NCBI RefSeq assembly: GCF_013408525.1 | Contig: NZ_JACBZM010000001.1 | Coordinates: forward strand, 2,480,001 to 2,544,000 | Length of the DNA: 64,000 bases | Source: Nocardioides aromaticivorans | GTDB lineage: Bacteria; Actinomycetota; Actinomycetes; Propionibacteriales; Nocardioidaceae | Reading direction: 5' to 3' | In this document: piece after piece, positions 45,034-53,477 of the stretch | Layout: every line of letters begins with the position of its first letter | How positions within the stretch are numbered: the first letter of the stretch is position 1 | Program-made: the position numbers and the translations under genes | Notes under the pieces: model-generated | Databases searched by the model: none | The model's input: only the letters and a program-made list of their open reading frames with translations | Told to the model about the DNA's origin: nothing

Positions 45034-45086
45034 GTTGAGAGACGGCTGTCCAGCGTTCTTGCCCGGATGCGGCCACGGACTTAAAC

Positions 45087-45099
45087 TGAACTCACTTCA
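45087..45099. promoter_or_regulatory. Cluster operator 2: TGAACTCACTTCA
   Basis: One base away from the palindrome (G to C at position 9). It lies 21 bases before the GTG start of the acyl-CoA dehydrogenase and 66 bases from operator 1. Confidence 0.7.
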
Positions 45100-45119
45100 A
45101 TACGATTCGGAGGATCCCC

Positions 45120-46232
45120 GTGAACCCGTGGCCCGAGCTCGATCCCGCACTGATGGCGCCCGTCGCGGAGCGTGAGGAGCTGCGCCAGGTCGTCCGCGCC
45201 CTGCTCGAGAAGGAGGCCGGCCACGAGGCCGTCCGGGCGGCGGCGGACTCCTCCGGAGGCTGGTCGCCGGACCTGTGGCAGCGCCTGAACGCAGAGCTCG
45301 AGATCGGCAGGCTCGCCGTGCCGGAGGACCTCGGCGGGCATGGCTACGGGTTCGCCGAGCTGGGCGTCGTCCTGGAGGAGTGCGGCGCTGCGCTGCTGCC
45401 CGAGCCGGTGCTGGGGTCGGCGGTGCTCGGCTGCCAGGCGCTCGCCGCCGCCGACGACCCCGCGTCCGTGGCGGACCTCCGCGAGCCTGCGCTCGCAGGT
45501 GACCTCGTCGTCGCCGTGTCGGTCGGCGGCGAGGAGGTCGTCGCGGACCGGACGGCCGACGGCGGCTGGACCGTCTCGGGCCTGCGGACCCGCGTCCTGG
45601 ACGGCGCCGCGGCCGACGTCCTCGTCATCGACGCCGCGGCGGCGGACGGTCCCCTGCTCCTGGGGGTCCGGCGCGAGGACCTCGAGGTGACGAGCCGTAC
45701 GACGATGGACCTGACCCGCCGACAGGCGGACGTCCGGAGCGCGTCGGCCCCCGCCCGGCTCGTGGTCGGGCCCGCGCGCTTCGCGGAGGTGGCCGAGCGA
45801 CTTCGCCTGGTCGCCGACGCGGCCGTCGCGGCCGAGCACGCCGGCATCGTCGGGGAGCTCCTCGACCAGGTCGTGGGCCACGTGACCCAGCGCGAGCAGT
45901 TCGGACGTCCCATCGGCTCCTTCCAGGCGATCAAGCACCGCCTCGCCGACGTGCTGGTCGATCGCGAGCGCGCGCGCTCCGCGTCGCGGTACGCGATGGC
46001 AGCGCTCGACGCAGGGGGCGCGGATGCCGCCCTCGCGGTGGCGGTCGCCTCCGCGGTGTGCGCCGACGCGGTCGTGCGCACGGCGCACGAGACCGTGCAG
46101 CTGCACGGGGGGATCGGGTTCACCTGGGAGCACCGCGCGCACTACTACCTCCGCCGTGCCCTGGGCGACGAGGGCCTCTTCGGTGGCAGCCGCGGGCAGC
46201 GGGCGCGGGTCGCCGACCTCGTCGGCGTCTGA
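45120..46232 (+). CDS. Acyl-CoA dehydrogenase family protein (short, FadE28/29-like)
   Basis: A 370-residue flavoprotein that would desaturate an acyl-CoA at the alpha-beta bond. The C-terminal domain is well conserved (TQREQFGRPIGSFQAIKHRL; HETVQLHGGIGFTWEHRAHY), but the middle beta domain is weakly conserved. Such short forms often work as one half of alpha2beta2 heterotetramers for bulky substrates, as in steroid side-chain degradation; a partner could be one of the other two dehydrogenases in the cluster. Start GTG 45120 follows CGGAGGA. Own promoter with the cluster palindrome. Confidence 0.85.
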   Translation: MNPWPELDPALMAPVAEREELRQVVRALLEKEAGHEAVRAAADSSGGWSPDLWQRLNAELEIGRLAVPEDLGGHGYGFAELGVVLEECGAALLPEPVLGSAVLGCQALAAADDPASVADLREPALAGDLVVAVSVGGEEVVADRTADGGWTVSGLRTRVLDGAAADVLVIDAAAADGPLLLGVRREDLEVTSRTTMDLTRRQADVRSASAPARLVVGPARFAEVAERLRLVADAAVAAEHAGIVGELLDQVVGHVTQREQFGRPIGSFQAIKHRLADVLVDRERARSASRYAMAALDAGGADAALAVAVASAVCADAVVRTAHETVQLHGGIGFTWEHRAHYYLRRALGDEGLFGGSRGQRARVADLVGV

Positions 46233-46278
46233 CCCGGACCCGCCGCGCGGGCCACGCCGGGCCGCGCCGGGCCACGCC

Positions 46279-47607
46279 TCAGGCGGTGACCCGCGCGGCC
46301 GCGGTCGCTGCGGCGGCCAGCCCGAACACGAGGGCGGGGGCGAGCCCGCCGGCGTAGGCGCGGTGGTAGAGCCCGCCGCTGTCGGAACCGGCGCAGAGCA
46401 GCCCGAGGAGGGGAAGGCCGTCGGTGCCGAGGACCCGGGCCCGGTCGTCGGTCCGGATGCCGTGGAAGGTGAAGGTCACCGCCGGCTCGCACTCGATGAC
46501 GTACCACGGGCCCTCATCGATCGGCGCTGCGTCGTTGCGCCGGGCCGGCTCGAGGGGCTCGCCGGCGGCGGCCGCGCGGTTGAACTCCTCGATCGCCTTC
46601 GCGATCGCGGCGCCGTCGTACCCCCACTCCTCGGGCAGGTACTCGAGCTCGTCGAGGGTCTCGGCCAGGCCCACGCGCCCGCCGCGGCGGCTGGCGATCG
46701 CGAACTTGTCGACGGCGACGGCGCCCTCGACGTACGACGCGACGATCCAGTCGCGGTGCACGCGGGCGTCGCAGACCAGCAGGCCGCGGGCCTCCGGCTG
46801 CTCGAGCAGGGCCATGGTGGTGAGGTGGTCGCCGAGGGTCTCGTCGGTGAAGCGCCGGCCCTCGACGTTGAGCAGGAGGGCGTGCTCGCTGTAGTAGAGC
46901 GACAGGTCCACGAAGTCGGACGGGTCCGCGAACGGCACACCGCTCGGCACGAGGTGGCCGTAGAAGCCGGCGTCCTCCGGCCCCGTGGCGGCACCGACCG
47001 CGGTCGCCAGCCGGTAGCCGGCACCTGAGCTGTGCGGGTTGGCGCGCAGCTGCAGGTCGCCGGCGCGGGGGTGGACCTTCTCGCGCAGCATCTCGGGGTC
47101 GCCCTGGAGGCCGCCCGTCGCCAGCAGTGTCCACGTCGCCCGCACTTCCGCGGGTCCGTCCGGACCGGTCAGCTCCGCTCCGACGACCCGGCCGTCCTGC
47201 GTGAGCAGCCGGGAGGTCTGTGTCCGCAGGCGGACCTCGCCGCCGGAGCGGACCACGAGCTGGCGGCACAGGTCGACGTACTGGTTGGTGTCGAACTGGT
47301 GGCCGCGCCCGAAGCCGAGGAGCGGGACGGGGTCCTTCGCCTCCACGCCGAGCGAGCGGATCCACTCGATGCCGTCGGCGAACCGGTCGACCAGCGCGTG
47401 CCGGAGCGCCCGGTCGCCGCGGGGGTTCACGGCGTCCATCACCTCGTGCGAGGGCGCCGTCCAGGCATAGCCCGCGAAGCGGGCGGATCCGCCGACGTCG
47501 TCGCCGATCTCCACGACGACGACCCGGAGGCCGTCCTTCGCCGCTCGGGCGGCCGCGGTCAGGCCGGCCATCCCTCCGCCGATCACCAGCAGGTCCGTGT
47601 CGACCAT
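46279..47607 (-). CDS. FAD-binding dehydrogenase, fumarate reductase/3-ketosteroid dehydrogenase-like
   Basis: A 442-residue FAD_binding_2 flavoprotein. The FAD motif is LLVIGGGMAGLTAAARAAKD, with EIGDDVGGSARFAG after it. The C-terminal FAD segment (LLCAGSDSGGLYHRAYAGGL) and TFTFHGIRTDD substrate-domain part are intact. Relatives include KstD, which introduces a double bond next to a ring ketone, and fumarate or urocanate reductases. In this CoA-catabolic setting, ring desaturation or reduction is the best guess. It is divergent from the MFS gene, sharing a promoter region with a cluster operator. Confidence 0.82.
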   Translation of the reverse strand: MVDTDLLVIGGGMAGLTAAARAAKDGLRVVVVEIGDDVGGSARFAGYAWTAPSHEVMDAVNPRGDRALRHALVDRFADGIEWIRSLGVEAKDPVPLLGFGRGHQFDTNQYVDLCRQLVVRSGGEVRLRTQTSRLLTQDGRVVGAELTGPDGPAEVRATWTLLATGGLQGDPEMLREKVHPRAGDLQLRANPHSSGAGYRLATAVGAATGPEDAGFYGHLVPSGVPFADPSDFVDLSLYYSEHALLLNVEGRRFTDETLGDHLTTMALLEQPEARGLLVCDARVHRDWIVASYVEGAVAVDKFAIASRRGGRVGLAETLDELEYLPEEWGYDGAAIAKAIEEFNRAAAAGEPLEPARRNDAAPIDEGPWYVIECEPAVTFTFHGIRTDDRARVLGTDGLPLLGLLCAGSDSGGLYHRAYAGGLAPALVFGLAAAATAAARVTA

Positions 47608-47649
47608 GTCCGCCTCTCCCGTCGTCCTGTGATGTGCGTTACCCTAAAC

Positions 47650-47667
47650 CAAACTCACTTCAGTTCA
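47650..47667. promoter_or_regulatory. Cluster operator 3 (two overlapping degenerate copies)
   Basis: CAAACTCACTTCA (47650-47662) and TCACTTCAGTTCA (47655-47667) each match TGAACTCAGTTCA in 10 of 13 bases. They lie between the divergent flavoprotein and MFS genes. Confidence 0.6.
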
Positions 47668-47678
47668 AAGGAGATGGC

Positions 47679-49313
47679 GTGGCCGAGGCAGGTGCGGACC
47701 GGCCGGGCGCGGGCGCCGCCCTGCGCGTGCGCGCCTTCCGCCTGCTGCTGTCGGTGCAGCTGGTCAACGCGGTCGCGGTCTGGGTCCACGTGGTCGGCGT
47801 CCAGTGGCTGCTGACCGAGCGCGGCGAGCCGGCGACCGTGGTCGCGCTCGCCCCGGCCGCGATGGCGCTGCCCTTCATCCTGCTGGCCCTCCCCGTCGGC
47901 GTCGTGGTCAGCCATGCGGCGAGGGAGCGGCTCCTCGTGCGGGCCGCGGTCGCCTCGACGCTCGCGTCCCTCGCGGCTGCGGGACTGGTGGCGACCGGCG
48001 CCGACGGTGCCGTCCCGCTCCTCCTCACCGTGCTCGTCGTCGGCGGCGCCCTGGTCGTGGTCGGCGTCTCCTGGCAGTCGATGGTGCCGGAGCTGGTGGA
48101 GCGTGCGCTGGTCCCGGCGGCCGTCCTGCTCGACGGGGCGGTCTTCAACATGGCCCGCGCCGTCGGGCCGCTGCTGGCCGGCATCGTGCTCGGGCTGGCC
48201 GGGCCGCTGCAGCTGTTCGCGGCGATCTCCGCGATGTTCGCCGCGTGCGTCGCCCTCCTCCTCCTCGCGGGGACGCCGACGGCGACCCGACCGGGACGGA
48301 CGGAGTCGGTGCCGGCCGCGATGCGCGGTGCCCTCTGGTTCGTCCGCCACTCGCCGTGGACGACCGGGCTGCTGGTCCGGATGATCGCGTTCGGCCTGCC
48401 GGCGAGCGCCCTCTGGGCGCTGGTGTCGCTCGCCGTGCACGACCGTCTGGAGCTCGGCTCCGCCGGCTTCGGCGCGACGATGGCCGTCCTCGGTGCCGGA
48501 TCGGTCGCCGCGGCGCTGACGCTCGGCCCGGTCCGCGAGCGGGTGCGCGTCCACACCTTCGTCGCGGTCCTCGCCGGCGGCTACGCGCTCACCCTCGCTG
48601 CGCTCGGCTCCCTGGACGCCCTGGGCGTCCTGGTGCCCTTCCTCGTCCTCGGCGGCGTCGGCTGGGTCGCCGTGCAGAGCACCTGGATGATGCTCGCCCA
48701 CCAGGCGCTGCCCGAGTGGGTCCGCCCGCGGGTCGTCGCGCTCCTGCTGATGCTCTTCCAGGGCACCCAGGCGGTCGGCGCCCTCCTGTGGGGCGCCGTC
48801 GCCGACGTCCTCGGCGTCGGACCCGCCCTGCTCGTGGCGGCCGCCGTCCTGGCCGCCTACTCCGTCGTCCTGCTCGGCGTGGGGATGCGGTCCAGCGCCG
48901 GCATCGAGCCGCTGCTCGCGACCCCCGACCCGGCGGTCGAGGCCCTCGTCGGCGAGGCCGGCGAGGGCGAGCTCCTCGTCCGCCACGAGTACGTCGTGGC
49001 CGCCGCCGCGCGCGACGACTTCCGGCGCGCGATCGACGCCCTCCGGCTCTCGCGCCTGCGCACGGGCGCCCGCTCGTGGGAGGTCGTGCCCGACCCGGAG
49101 CGCCCGGGCACCTGGCTCGAGACCTACCTCGTCCGCGACCGTGACCTCCTGCGCGAGCAGGAGACCTCGCGCCTGACGGTTCCCGAGCTGCGGCTGCGGG
49201 ACGCCGTCCGGTCCACCACCACTCGATCCGCGGGTCCGACGCTGATCCTGGCGCCGCCCGCGGAGCCCCACCGCAGGCCGGCGTCACGCCGGCGCAGAGG
49301 AGGACGCGCATGA
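47679..49313 (+). CDS. MFS transporter (MFS_3/EntS-like) with C-terminal cytosolic ferredoxin-fold domain
   Basis: A 544-residue protein. Residues about 15-410 hold twelve membrane helices of the MFS_3 type (FRLLLSVQLVNAVAVWVHVV at the start; FNMARAVGPLLAGIVLGLAG). Residues about 430-515 form a soluble domain with EYVVAAAARDDFRRAIDALR and TWLETYLVRDRDLLREQE, similar to antibiotic-biosynthesis-monooxygenase folds that often end this family. Export or import of the catabolic substrate is inferred. GTG 47679 follows AAAGGAGA. Its stop overlaps the SDR start, so it heads an MFS-SDR-OYE operon. Confidence 0.85.
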   Translation: MAEAGADRPGAGAALRVRAFRLLLSVQLVNAVAVWVHVVGVQWLLTERGEPATVVALAPAAMALPFILLALPVGVVVSHAARERLLVRAAVASTLASLAAAGLVATGADGAVPLLLTVLVVGGALVVVGVSWQSMVPELVERALVPAAVLLDGAVFNMARAVGPLLAGIVLGLAGPLQLFAAISAMFAACVALLLLAGTPTATRPGRTESVPAAMRGALWFVRHSPWTTGLLVRMIAFGLPASALWALVSLAVHDRLELGSAGFGATMAVLGAGSVAAALTLGPVRERVRVHTFVAVLAGGYALTLAALGSLDALGVLVPFLVLGGVGWVAVQSTWMMLAHQALPEWVRPRVVALLLMLFQGTQAVGALLWGAVADVLGVGPALLVAAAVLAAYSVVLLGVGMRSSAGIEPLLATPDPAVEALVGEAGEGELLVRHEYVVAAAARDDFRRAIDALRLSRLRTGARSWEVVPDPERPGTWLETYLVRDRDLLREQETSRLTVPELRLRDAVRSTTTRSAGPTLILAPPAEPHRRPASRRRRGGRA

Positions 49314-50110
49314 ATCACCACGCCCCCGACCCACGCCGGTTCGCCGGGTGCACGGCACTCGTCACCGGTGGCGGCTCCGGCATCGGAGCGGCCGTCGTAC
49401 GACGCCTGGCGGCCGAGGGTGCGCGCGTGCACGTGGCGGACGTGGTCGCCGACAACGCGACCCGTGTCGCAGAGTCCGTCGGAGGTGCGGCGTACCCGGT
49501 CGACGTCACGGACGGGGCCGCCGTCGACGCGGTCGTCGACGCGGTGGTCGCGACCGCGGGGAGCCTGGACGTCGTCGTGCACACGGCCGGGGTCGACGAC
49601 CCCGTGGCGAAGGGGTGGCTCCAGGAGGCCCGTGAGGCGGGCGCCCGCGTGGATGTCGTCTCGCGGCTCGCCGACGACCAGTGGCGCCGGGTGGTGGCGG
49701 TCAACCTCGACGGCACCTTCCACGTGCTGCGCGCCGCTGTGCGGGTGATGAAGCAGCAGGGGAGCGGCTCGATCGTGACCGTCGGTTCGTCGGCGTCCTT
49801 CGACACGCTCGTGGGCTACCCGCACTACGCCGCCTCGAAGGCCGGCGTGCACGCGCTGACGCAGTCGGTGGCCAAGGAGGCGATCGCGTACGGGGTCCGG
49901 GTCAACACCGTGGCGCCGGGACCCGTCGACACGCCGATGGCCGGTCGCACCCCGGCGTCGGTGCGGGCCGCGATGGAGGCGACCGGCGCCGTCGGCTACG
50001 CCAGCCCCGAGGAGCTCGCCGACAACATCTGCTACCTCGCCTCCCCGGGGGCGAGCAATGTCGTGGGCGCGGTCCTGCTGAGCAATGGCGGAAGGTTCAC
50101 GGTCTCGTGA
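49310..50110 (+). CDS. Short-chain dehydrogenase/reductase
   Basis: A 266-residue classical SDR: cofactor motif VTGGGSGIGAAVV (near 19-31), HTAG in place of NNAG, and the catalytic Ser-Tyr-Lys in VGSSASFD and YPHYAASKAG. DVVADN after beta-strand 2 suggests NAD. An insertion of about 12 residues after HTAGVDDP (WLQEAREAGARVD) may shape the substrate pocket. It probably oxidises a hydroxyl of a cluster intermediate. Coupled to both neighbours by ATGA and GTGA overlaps. Confidence 0.88.
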   Translation: MNHHAPDPRRFAGCTALVTGGGSGIGAAVVRRLAAEGARVHVADVVADNATRVAESVGGAAYPVDVTDGAAVDAVVDAVVATAGSLDVVVHTAGVDDPVAKGWLQEAREAGARVDVVSRLADDQWRRVVAVNLDGTFHVLRAAVRVMKQQGSGSIVTVGSSASFDTLVGYPHYAASKAGVHALTQSVAKEAIAYGVRVNTVAPGPVDTPMAGRTPASVRAAMEATGAVGYASPEELADNICYLASPGASNVVGAVLLSNGGRFTVS

Positions 50111-52098
50111 CCGGGCAGGCGGGCCGCGACGCGCTGAGCGGCAACGAGACCTTCCCGTACGCCTTCTCGCCCTTCACCATCGGCCCGATGACGGTGCGCA
50201 ACCGGCTGGTCGCCCTGCCGGCCGGCACCAGCATGGTCGAGCGCGGCGTGCCGACCCACGGCGACGTGGAGCACTTCGAGCGGCTCGCCGCCGGCGGCGT
50301 CGGGATGATCGTCGGCGGGGCGATCGTGGTCCACCCGACCACGACCCTCCGTTCGCGCAAGCTCGTCGAGGCGTACGCCGACGAGGTCGTCCCCGCCCTC
50401 CGGGACAAGGTCGAGGTGGTCCACCGCCACGGCGCGAAGTTCGTCGGGCAGCTCGTGCACCTGGGGCGCGAGTTCATCGGCGGCGAGTCCGACCGGCCCC
50501 CGGTGGCGCCGTCGGCGATCAAGACGCCCCGGGACGCCTACCCGCCGCACGAGCTCACCGTCCGCGAGATCGACGACATCGTCGAGGGCTGGCGGGTGTC
50601 CACGGCGAACCTCGTCAAGGCCGGGCTCGACGGTGTCGAGATCCACGCCGCCCACGGCTACCTCGTCGCGCAGTTCTTCTCGCCGCTGACCAACCACCGC
50701 ACCGATGCCTTCGGCGGCAGCTTCGACAACCGGATGCGCTTCGCCCACCTGGTGGTCGAGGCGATGCGCTCGGTCATGCCCGACGACTTCGTGCTCGGCG
50801 TCAGGCTGAGCGGCGAGGAGGAGATCCCCGGGGGGATGGGGATCGACGACTGCGTGCGGATCGCCGAGGACCTCGCCGGTCTCGGGGTCGACTACTTCAG
50901 CATCACCCACGGGACCCGCGGGAAGTACGTCAAGGACTCGAGCAACGCCGACGCGGTCGCCGTACCGTCGGCAGCACGGGTGCGGGCCGCGACCGGGGTG
51001 CCAACGCTCGTCGGCCAGCGGATCCGTGACGTGGCCACCGCCGACGCCGTCGTACGGGCGGGCCACGCGGACCTCGTCGGCATGGCCCGGGCCCTGATCG
51101 CCGACCCCGAGCTCCCGCTGAAGTCGGCGACGGGACGCCTGGACGAGGTGCGCGGCTGCCTGGGCATCAACCAGGACTGCCGGGCCTTCGACCCGCACCT
51201 GCACTGCGCGGTCAACGCCGAGATCGGCCGCGGACGCCACCCCGCCGTGGGAGTCCGGGTGGCGACCCCGAAGCAGGTCTACGTGATCGGGGGCGGGCCG
51301 GCGGGGCTCGAGGCGGCGCGGGTCGCCGCGGGTCGTGGGCACGCCGTGACCCTCTTCGAGGGGGCGGGGCAGCTCGGCGGCGCGGTCCGGGTCGCGGCCG
51401 CGGCGCCCCACCGCGCCACCCTCATCGACGTGGTCGACCACCTCGAGCGGGAGCTCAAGCGGCTGCGCGTCGACGTCAACCTCGGCGCGTCCATCGATGC
51501 GGAGGACCTCGCCGAGATCCGGACGATGGCCGACCACGTGGTCGTGGCGACCGGCTCCCGACCGGCCGACCTGCCTTCGCCCTCGCCCGGCTCGACGGTC
51601 GTGACGGTCGACGACGTCCTGCTCGGCCGCCTGCCCGACCTGCCCGACCCCGCCGGCCGCCACGCGCTCGTGTACGACGAGGACGACGGCTTCTGGCCGG
51701 CGTACAGCGCGGCCGAGGCACTCGCCCGCGCGGGCTGGCGGACCCGGCTGGTCACGCCCCTGACGGCCCTCGCGTCGCGGATCCCGGCCGAGAGCGTCGG
51801 ACCGCTGCTCGGCCGGCTCGCGACCGCGGACGTCGACCTCGTCGTCGGGCACCGGCTGCACATGGCACCGGACGGTCCCCTCCTCCTGAGTGGCGCGTTC
51901 GGCGGCGAGCCGGAGGAGATCGCGCCGGCCCTCGTCGTGTGGCACCAGCCGCGGGTGCCGGTCCTGCCCGGCGGCCTGACCGACCCTGCGGCGGCGGAGG
52001 GCGAGCCGGCACCGGTCAGCGTGATCGGCGACAGCCTGGCGCCGCGCCGGACCGGCCACGCCATCGCGGAGGGCTACCGCCTCGGCGCCGAGATCTGA
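50107..52098 (+). CDS. Old Yellow Enzyme-type NADH:flavin oxidoreductase (2,4-dienoyl-CoA reductase/BaiCD-like)
   Basis: A 663-residue multidomain reductase. The N-terminal FMN barrel (about 15-340) has HAAHGYLVAQFFSPLTNHR (substrate-binding histidines) and LVGMARALIADPELP; the C-terminal FAD/NAD module begins at YVIGGGPAGLEAARVAAGRG (near 393). The family normally binds a [4Fe-4S] cluster through four cysteines. Here C351, C358 and C367 are present, but the second position is Ile354 (CLGINQDC). A weakened, three-cysteine or absent cluster is possible. Relatives reduce dienoyl-CoAs, enones and bile-acid enoyl groups. Confidence 0.88.
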   Translation: MTGQAGRDALSGNETFPYAFSPFTIGPMTVRNRLVALPAGTSMVERGVPTHGDVEHFERLAAGGVGMIVGGAIVVHPTTTLRSRKLVEAYADEVVPALRDKVEVVHRHGAKFVGQLVHLGREFIGGESDRPPVAPSAIKTPRDAYPPHELTVREIDDIVEGWRVSTANLVKAGLDGVEIHAAHGYLVAQFFSPLTNHRTDAFGGSFDNRMRFAHLVVEAMRSVMPDDFVLGVRLSGEEEIPGGMGIDDCVRIAEDLAGLGVDYFSITHGTRGKYVKDSSNADAVAVPSAARVRAATGVPTLVGQRIRDVATADAVVRAGHADLVGMARALIADPELPLKSATGRLDEVRGCLGINQDCRAFDPHLHCAVNAEIGRGRHPAVGVRVATPKQVYVIGGGPAGLEAARVAAGRGHAVTLFEGAGQLGGAVRVAAAAPHRATLIDVVDHLERELKRLRVDVNLGASIDAEDLAEIRTMADHVVVATGSRPADLPSPSPGSTVVTVDDVLLGRLPDLPDPAGRHALVYDEDDGFWPAYSAAEALARAGWRTRLVTPLTALASRIPAESVGPLLGRLATADVDLVVGHRLHMAPDGPLLLSGAFGGEPEEIAPALVVWHQPRVPVLPGGLTDPAAAEGEPAPVSVIGDSLAPRRTGHAIAEGYRLGAEI

Positions 52099-52138
52099 GC
52101 TCCCGGGCGGCGTGCCGGACGAGATTCCCGCACATCCC

Positions 52139-52168
52139 TTGACAGGTGTACTGAACTCAGTTCAAACT
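52139..52168 (+). promoter_or_regulatory. Promoter of the main catabolic operon
   Basis: A perfect -35 TTGACA (52139-52144) and a -10-like CAAACT (52163-52168) are separated by 18 bases. The spacer and -10 overlap cluster operator 4, as expected for repression by steric block. Confidence 0.6.
52152..52164. promoter_or_regulatory. Cluster operator 4: perfect TGAACTCAGTTCA
   Basis: A 13-base perfect palindrome lying between the -35 and -10 elements of the operon starting at 52206. Confidence 0.78.
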
Positions 52169-52172
52169 AAAC

Positions 52173-52185
52173 TGAATCCAGTTCG
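52173..52185. promoter_or_regulatory. Cluster operator 5: TGAATCCAGTTCG
   Basis: Matches operator 4 in 10 of 13 bases and is exactly 21 bases from it, so both would sit on the same DNA face. Confidence 0.7.
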
Positions 52186-52205
52186 GTTCTGAAAGGACAA
52201 CGACC

Positions 52206-52994
52206 ATGGTGGACACCGACCACGTTCTTCTCGAGAAGGACGGCGACGTCGCCCGGGTGTGGCTCAACCGCCCCCACAAGAAGAACGCCGTCACGGTGGA
52301 GCTGCTGCACCGCCTCGACGAGATCATCAAGGAGGTCGACGCCGACCCCGACCTGAAGGTCCTCGTCCTGCGCGGCGTGCAGAACCAGTTCTGCTCCGGC
52401 TTCGACCTCGACGAGCTGCTCTCCGACTTCATCGGCACCACCACCGCCATGGACGTCGCCGTGCTGAGCGCGCAGGTCTGTGACCGGCTCTACTCGATGA
52501 ACACCCCGTCGGTCGCGGTGCTCGAGGGCTATGTCACCGCCGGTGGCTTCGAGCTGATGATCTCGTGCGACTTCGCCATCGCCTCCGACGACGCGAAGAT
52601 CGGCGACTTCCACATCCGCCGCGCGCTCTTCGGCGGCGCCGGCCCGATCTACCGCCTGCCGCGGATGATCGGCCTGCGCAAGACCAAGGAGCTCATGCTC
52701 ACCGGCAAGCTCCTGTCCGGCCAGGAGGCCAAGGACTTCGACCTGATCAACGACTCGGCGCCGGCCGACCAGCTCGACCAGCGCGTCGACGAGTTCATCG
52801 GCACCCTCACCGACAAGTCCCCCTTCATGATGAAGCTGACGAAGATGGCCATCAACCAGGGCCTCGACGCCGACGTGAAGTCGCTGATGATCATGGAGCA
52901 CCTCGCCGTCGGCAACGCGCTGCAGTCCGAGGACGGCAAGGAGGGCGTCCAGGCCTTCCTCCAGAAGCGCGAGCCCAAGTGGGTCGGTCGCTGA
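52206..52994 (+). CDS. Crotonase-family protein (enoyl-CoA hydratase-like, altered active site)
   Basis: A 262-residue crotonase-fold protein. The oxyanion hole segments are QFCSGFDLDELL and YVTAGGFELMISCDFAIA. The first catalytic glutamate is present (E116 in GGFEL), but the residue at the second catalytic position, 20 residues on, is His136 (IGDFHIRRALFGG) instead of glutamate. This argues against a simple hydratase and suits a C-C hydrolase, isomerase or other crotonase chemistry. It heads an operon from the operator-bearing promoter. ATG 52206 follows GAAAGGACAACG. Confidence 0.88.
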   Translation: MVDTDHVLLEKDGDVARVWLNRPHKKNAVTVELLHRLDEIIKEVDADPDLKVLVLRGVQNQFCSGFDLDELLSDFIGTTTAMDVAVLSAQVCDRLYSMNTPSVAVLEGYVTAGGFELMISCDFAIASDDAKIGDFHIRRALFGGAGPIYRLPRMIGLRKTKELMLTGKLLSGQEAKDFDLINDSAPADQLDQRVDEFIGTLTDKSPFMMKLTKMAINQGLDADVKSLMIMEHLAVGNALQSEDGKEGVQAFLQKREPKWVGR

Positions 52995-53008
52995 CCTGAT
53001 GCCCGTCC

Positions 53009-53028
53009 GCCGGATCGACCGATCCGGC
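53009..53028. promoter_or_regulatory. 20-base near-perfect palindrome between the crotonase and DUF35 genes
   Basis: GCCGGATCG (53009-53017) and CGATCCGGC (53020-53028) are exact reverse complements around AC. It lies in a 66-base gap inside the operon. It may be an internal operator, an RNA processing hairpin or an attenuator. Confidence 0.55.
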
Positions 53029-53060
53029 AACTGCGCTGGATCCTGCGAGGAGCTGTAGCC

Positions 53061-53477
53061 ATGACCGTCGACACGACCGTGCCCGAAGCACCCACGCTGA
53101 GGGGCAGCCGATGCACCGAGTGCGGCAACGTCGCCTTCCCCGAGGCGACGGGCTGCCAGCGGTGCGGAGGGACCCGACTGTCCTCCGTCGACCTGGCCGG
53201 GCGCGGCACCGTCTGGGCCCACACCGTCCAGCGGTTCGCGCCCAAGTCTCCTCCGTACGTGCCGCCGGCGGAGGGCTTCACGCCCTTCGCCGTCGGGTAC
53301 GTCGAGCTGCCGGACGGCGTGAAGGTCGAAGCCGTCCTCGAGGCCACCACGGTCGACGACCCGGCCGAGCTCGCCGGGGCCGAGGTCACCCTCGTCGCGG
53401 TCGACCCCGTCCCGCGCTTCGCCACCGACCCGTGGCTGCGGAGCTCGGGGCGCACGGCCGAGGGGGCCGGCCGATGA
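53061..53477 (+). CDS. Zn-ribbon/OB-fold DUF35 protein (thiolase partner)
   Basis: A 138-residue protein. A rubredoxin-like zinc ribbon (CTECGNVAFPEATGCQRCGG, residues about 18-37) is followed by an OB-fold domain (GTVWAHTVQRFAPKSPPYVP; FAVGYVELPDGVKVEAVLE). Such proteins form obligate complexes with thiolase-like subunits; the DUF35 domain of ChsH2 with the Ltp2 aldolase is the best-known case. The ATGA overlap with the thiolase-like gene supports a one-to-one complex. Confidence 0.92.
   Translation: MTVDTTVPEAPTLRGSRCTECGNVAFPEATGCQRCGGTRLSSVDLAGRGTVWAHTVQRFAPKSPPYVPPAEGFTPFAVGYVELPDGVKVEAVLEATTVDDPAELAGAEVTLVAVDPVPRFATDPWLRSSGRTAEGAGR

Noticed and set aside
51157..51207. Frameshift or sequencing error explaining the missing cluster cysteine in the OYE-type reductase.
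   Set aside because: The frame and flanking residues are intact; the codon is ATC, which needs more than one base change from TGC, so a simple read error is unlikely.
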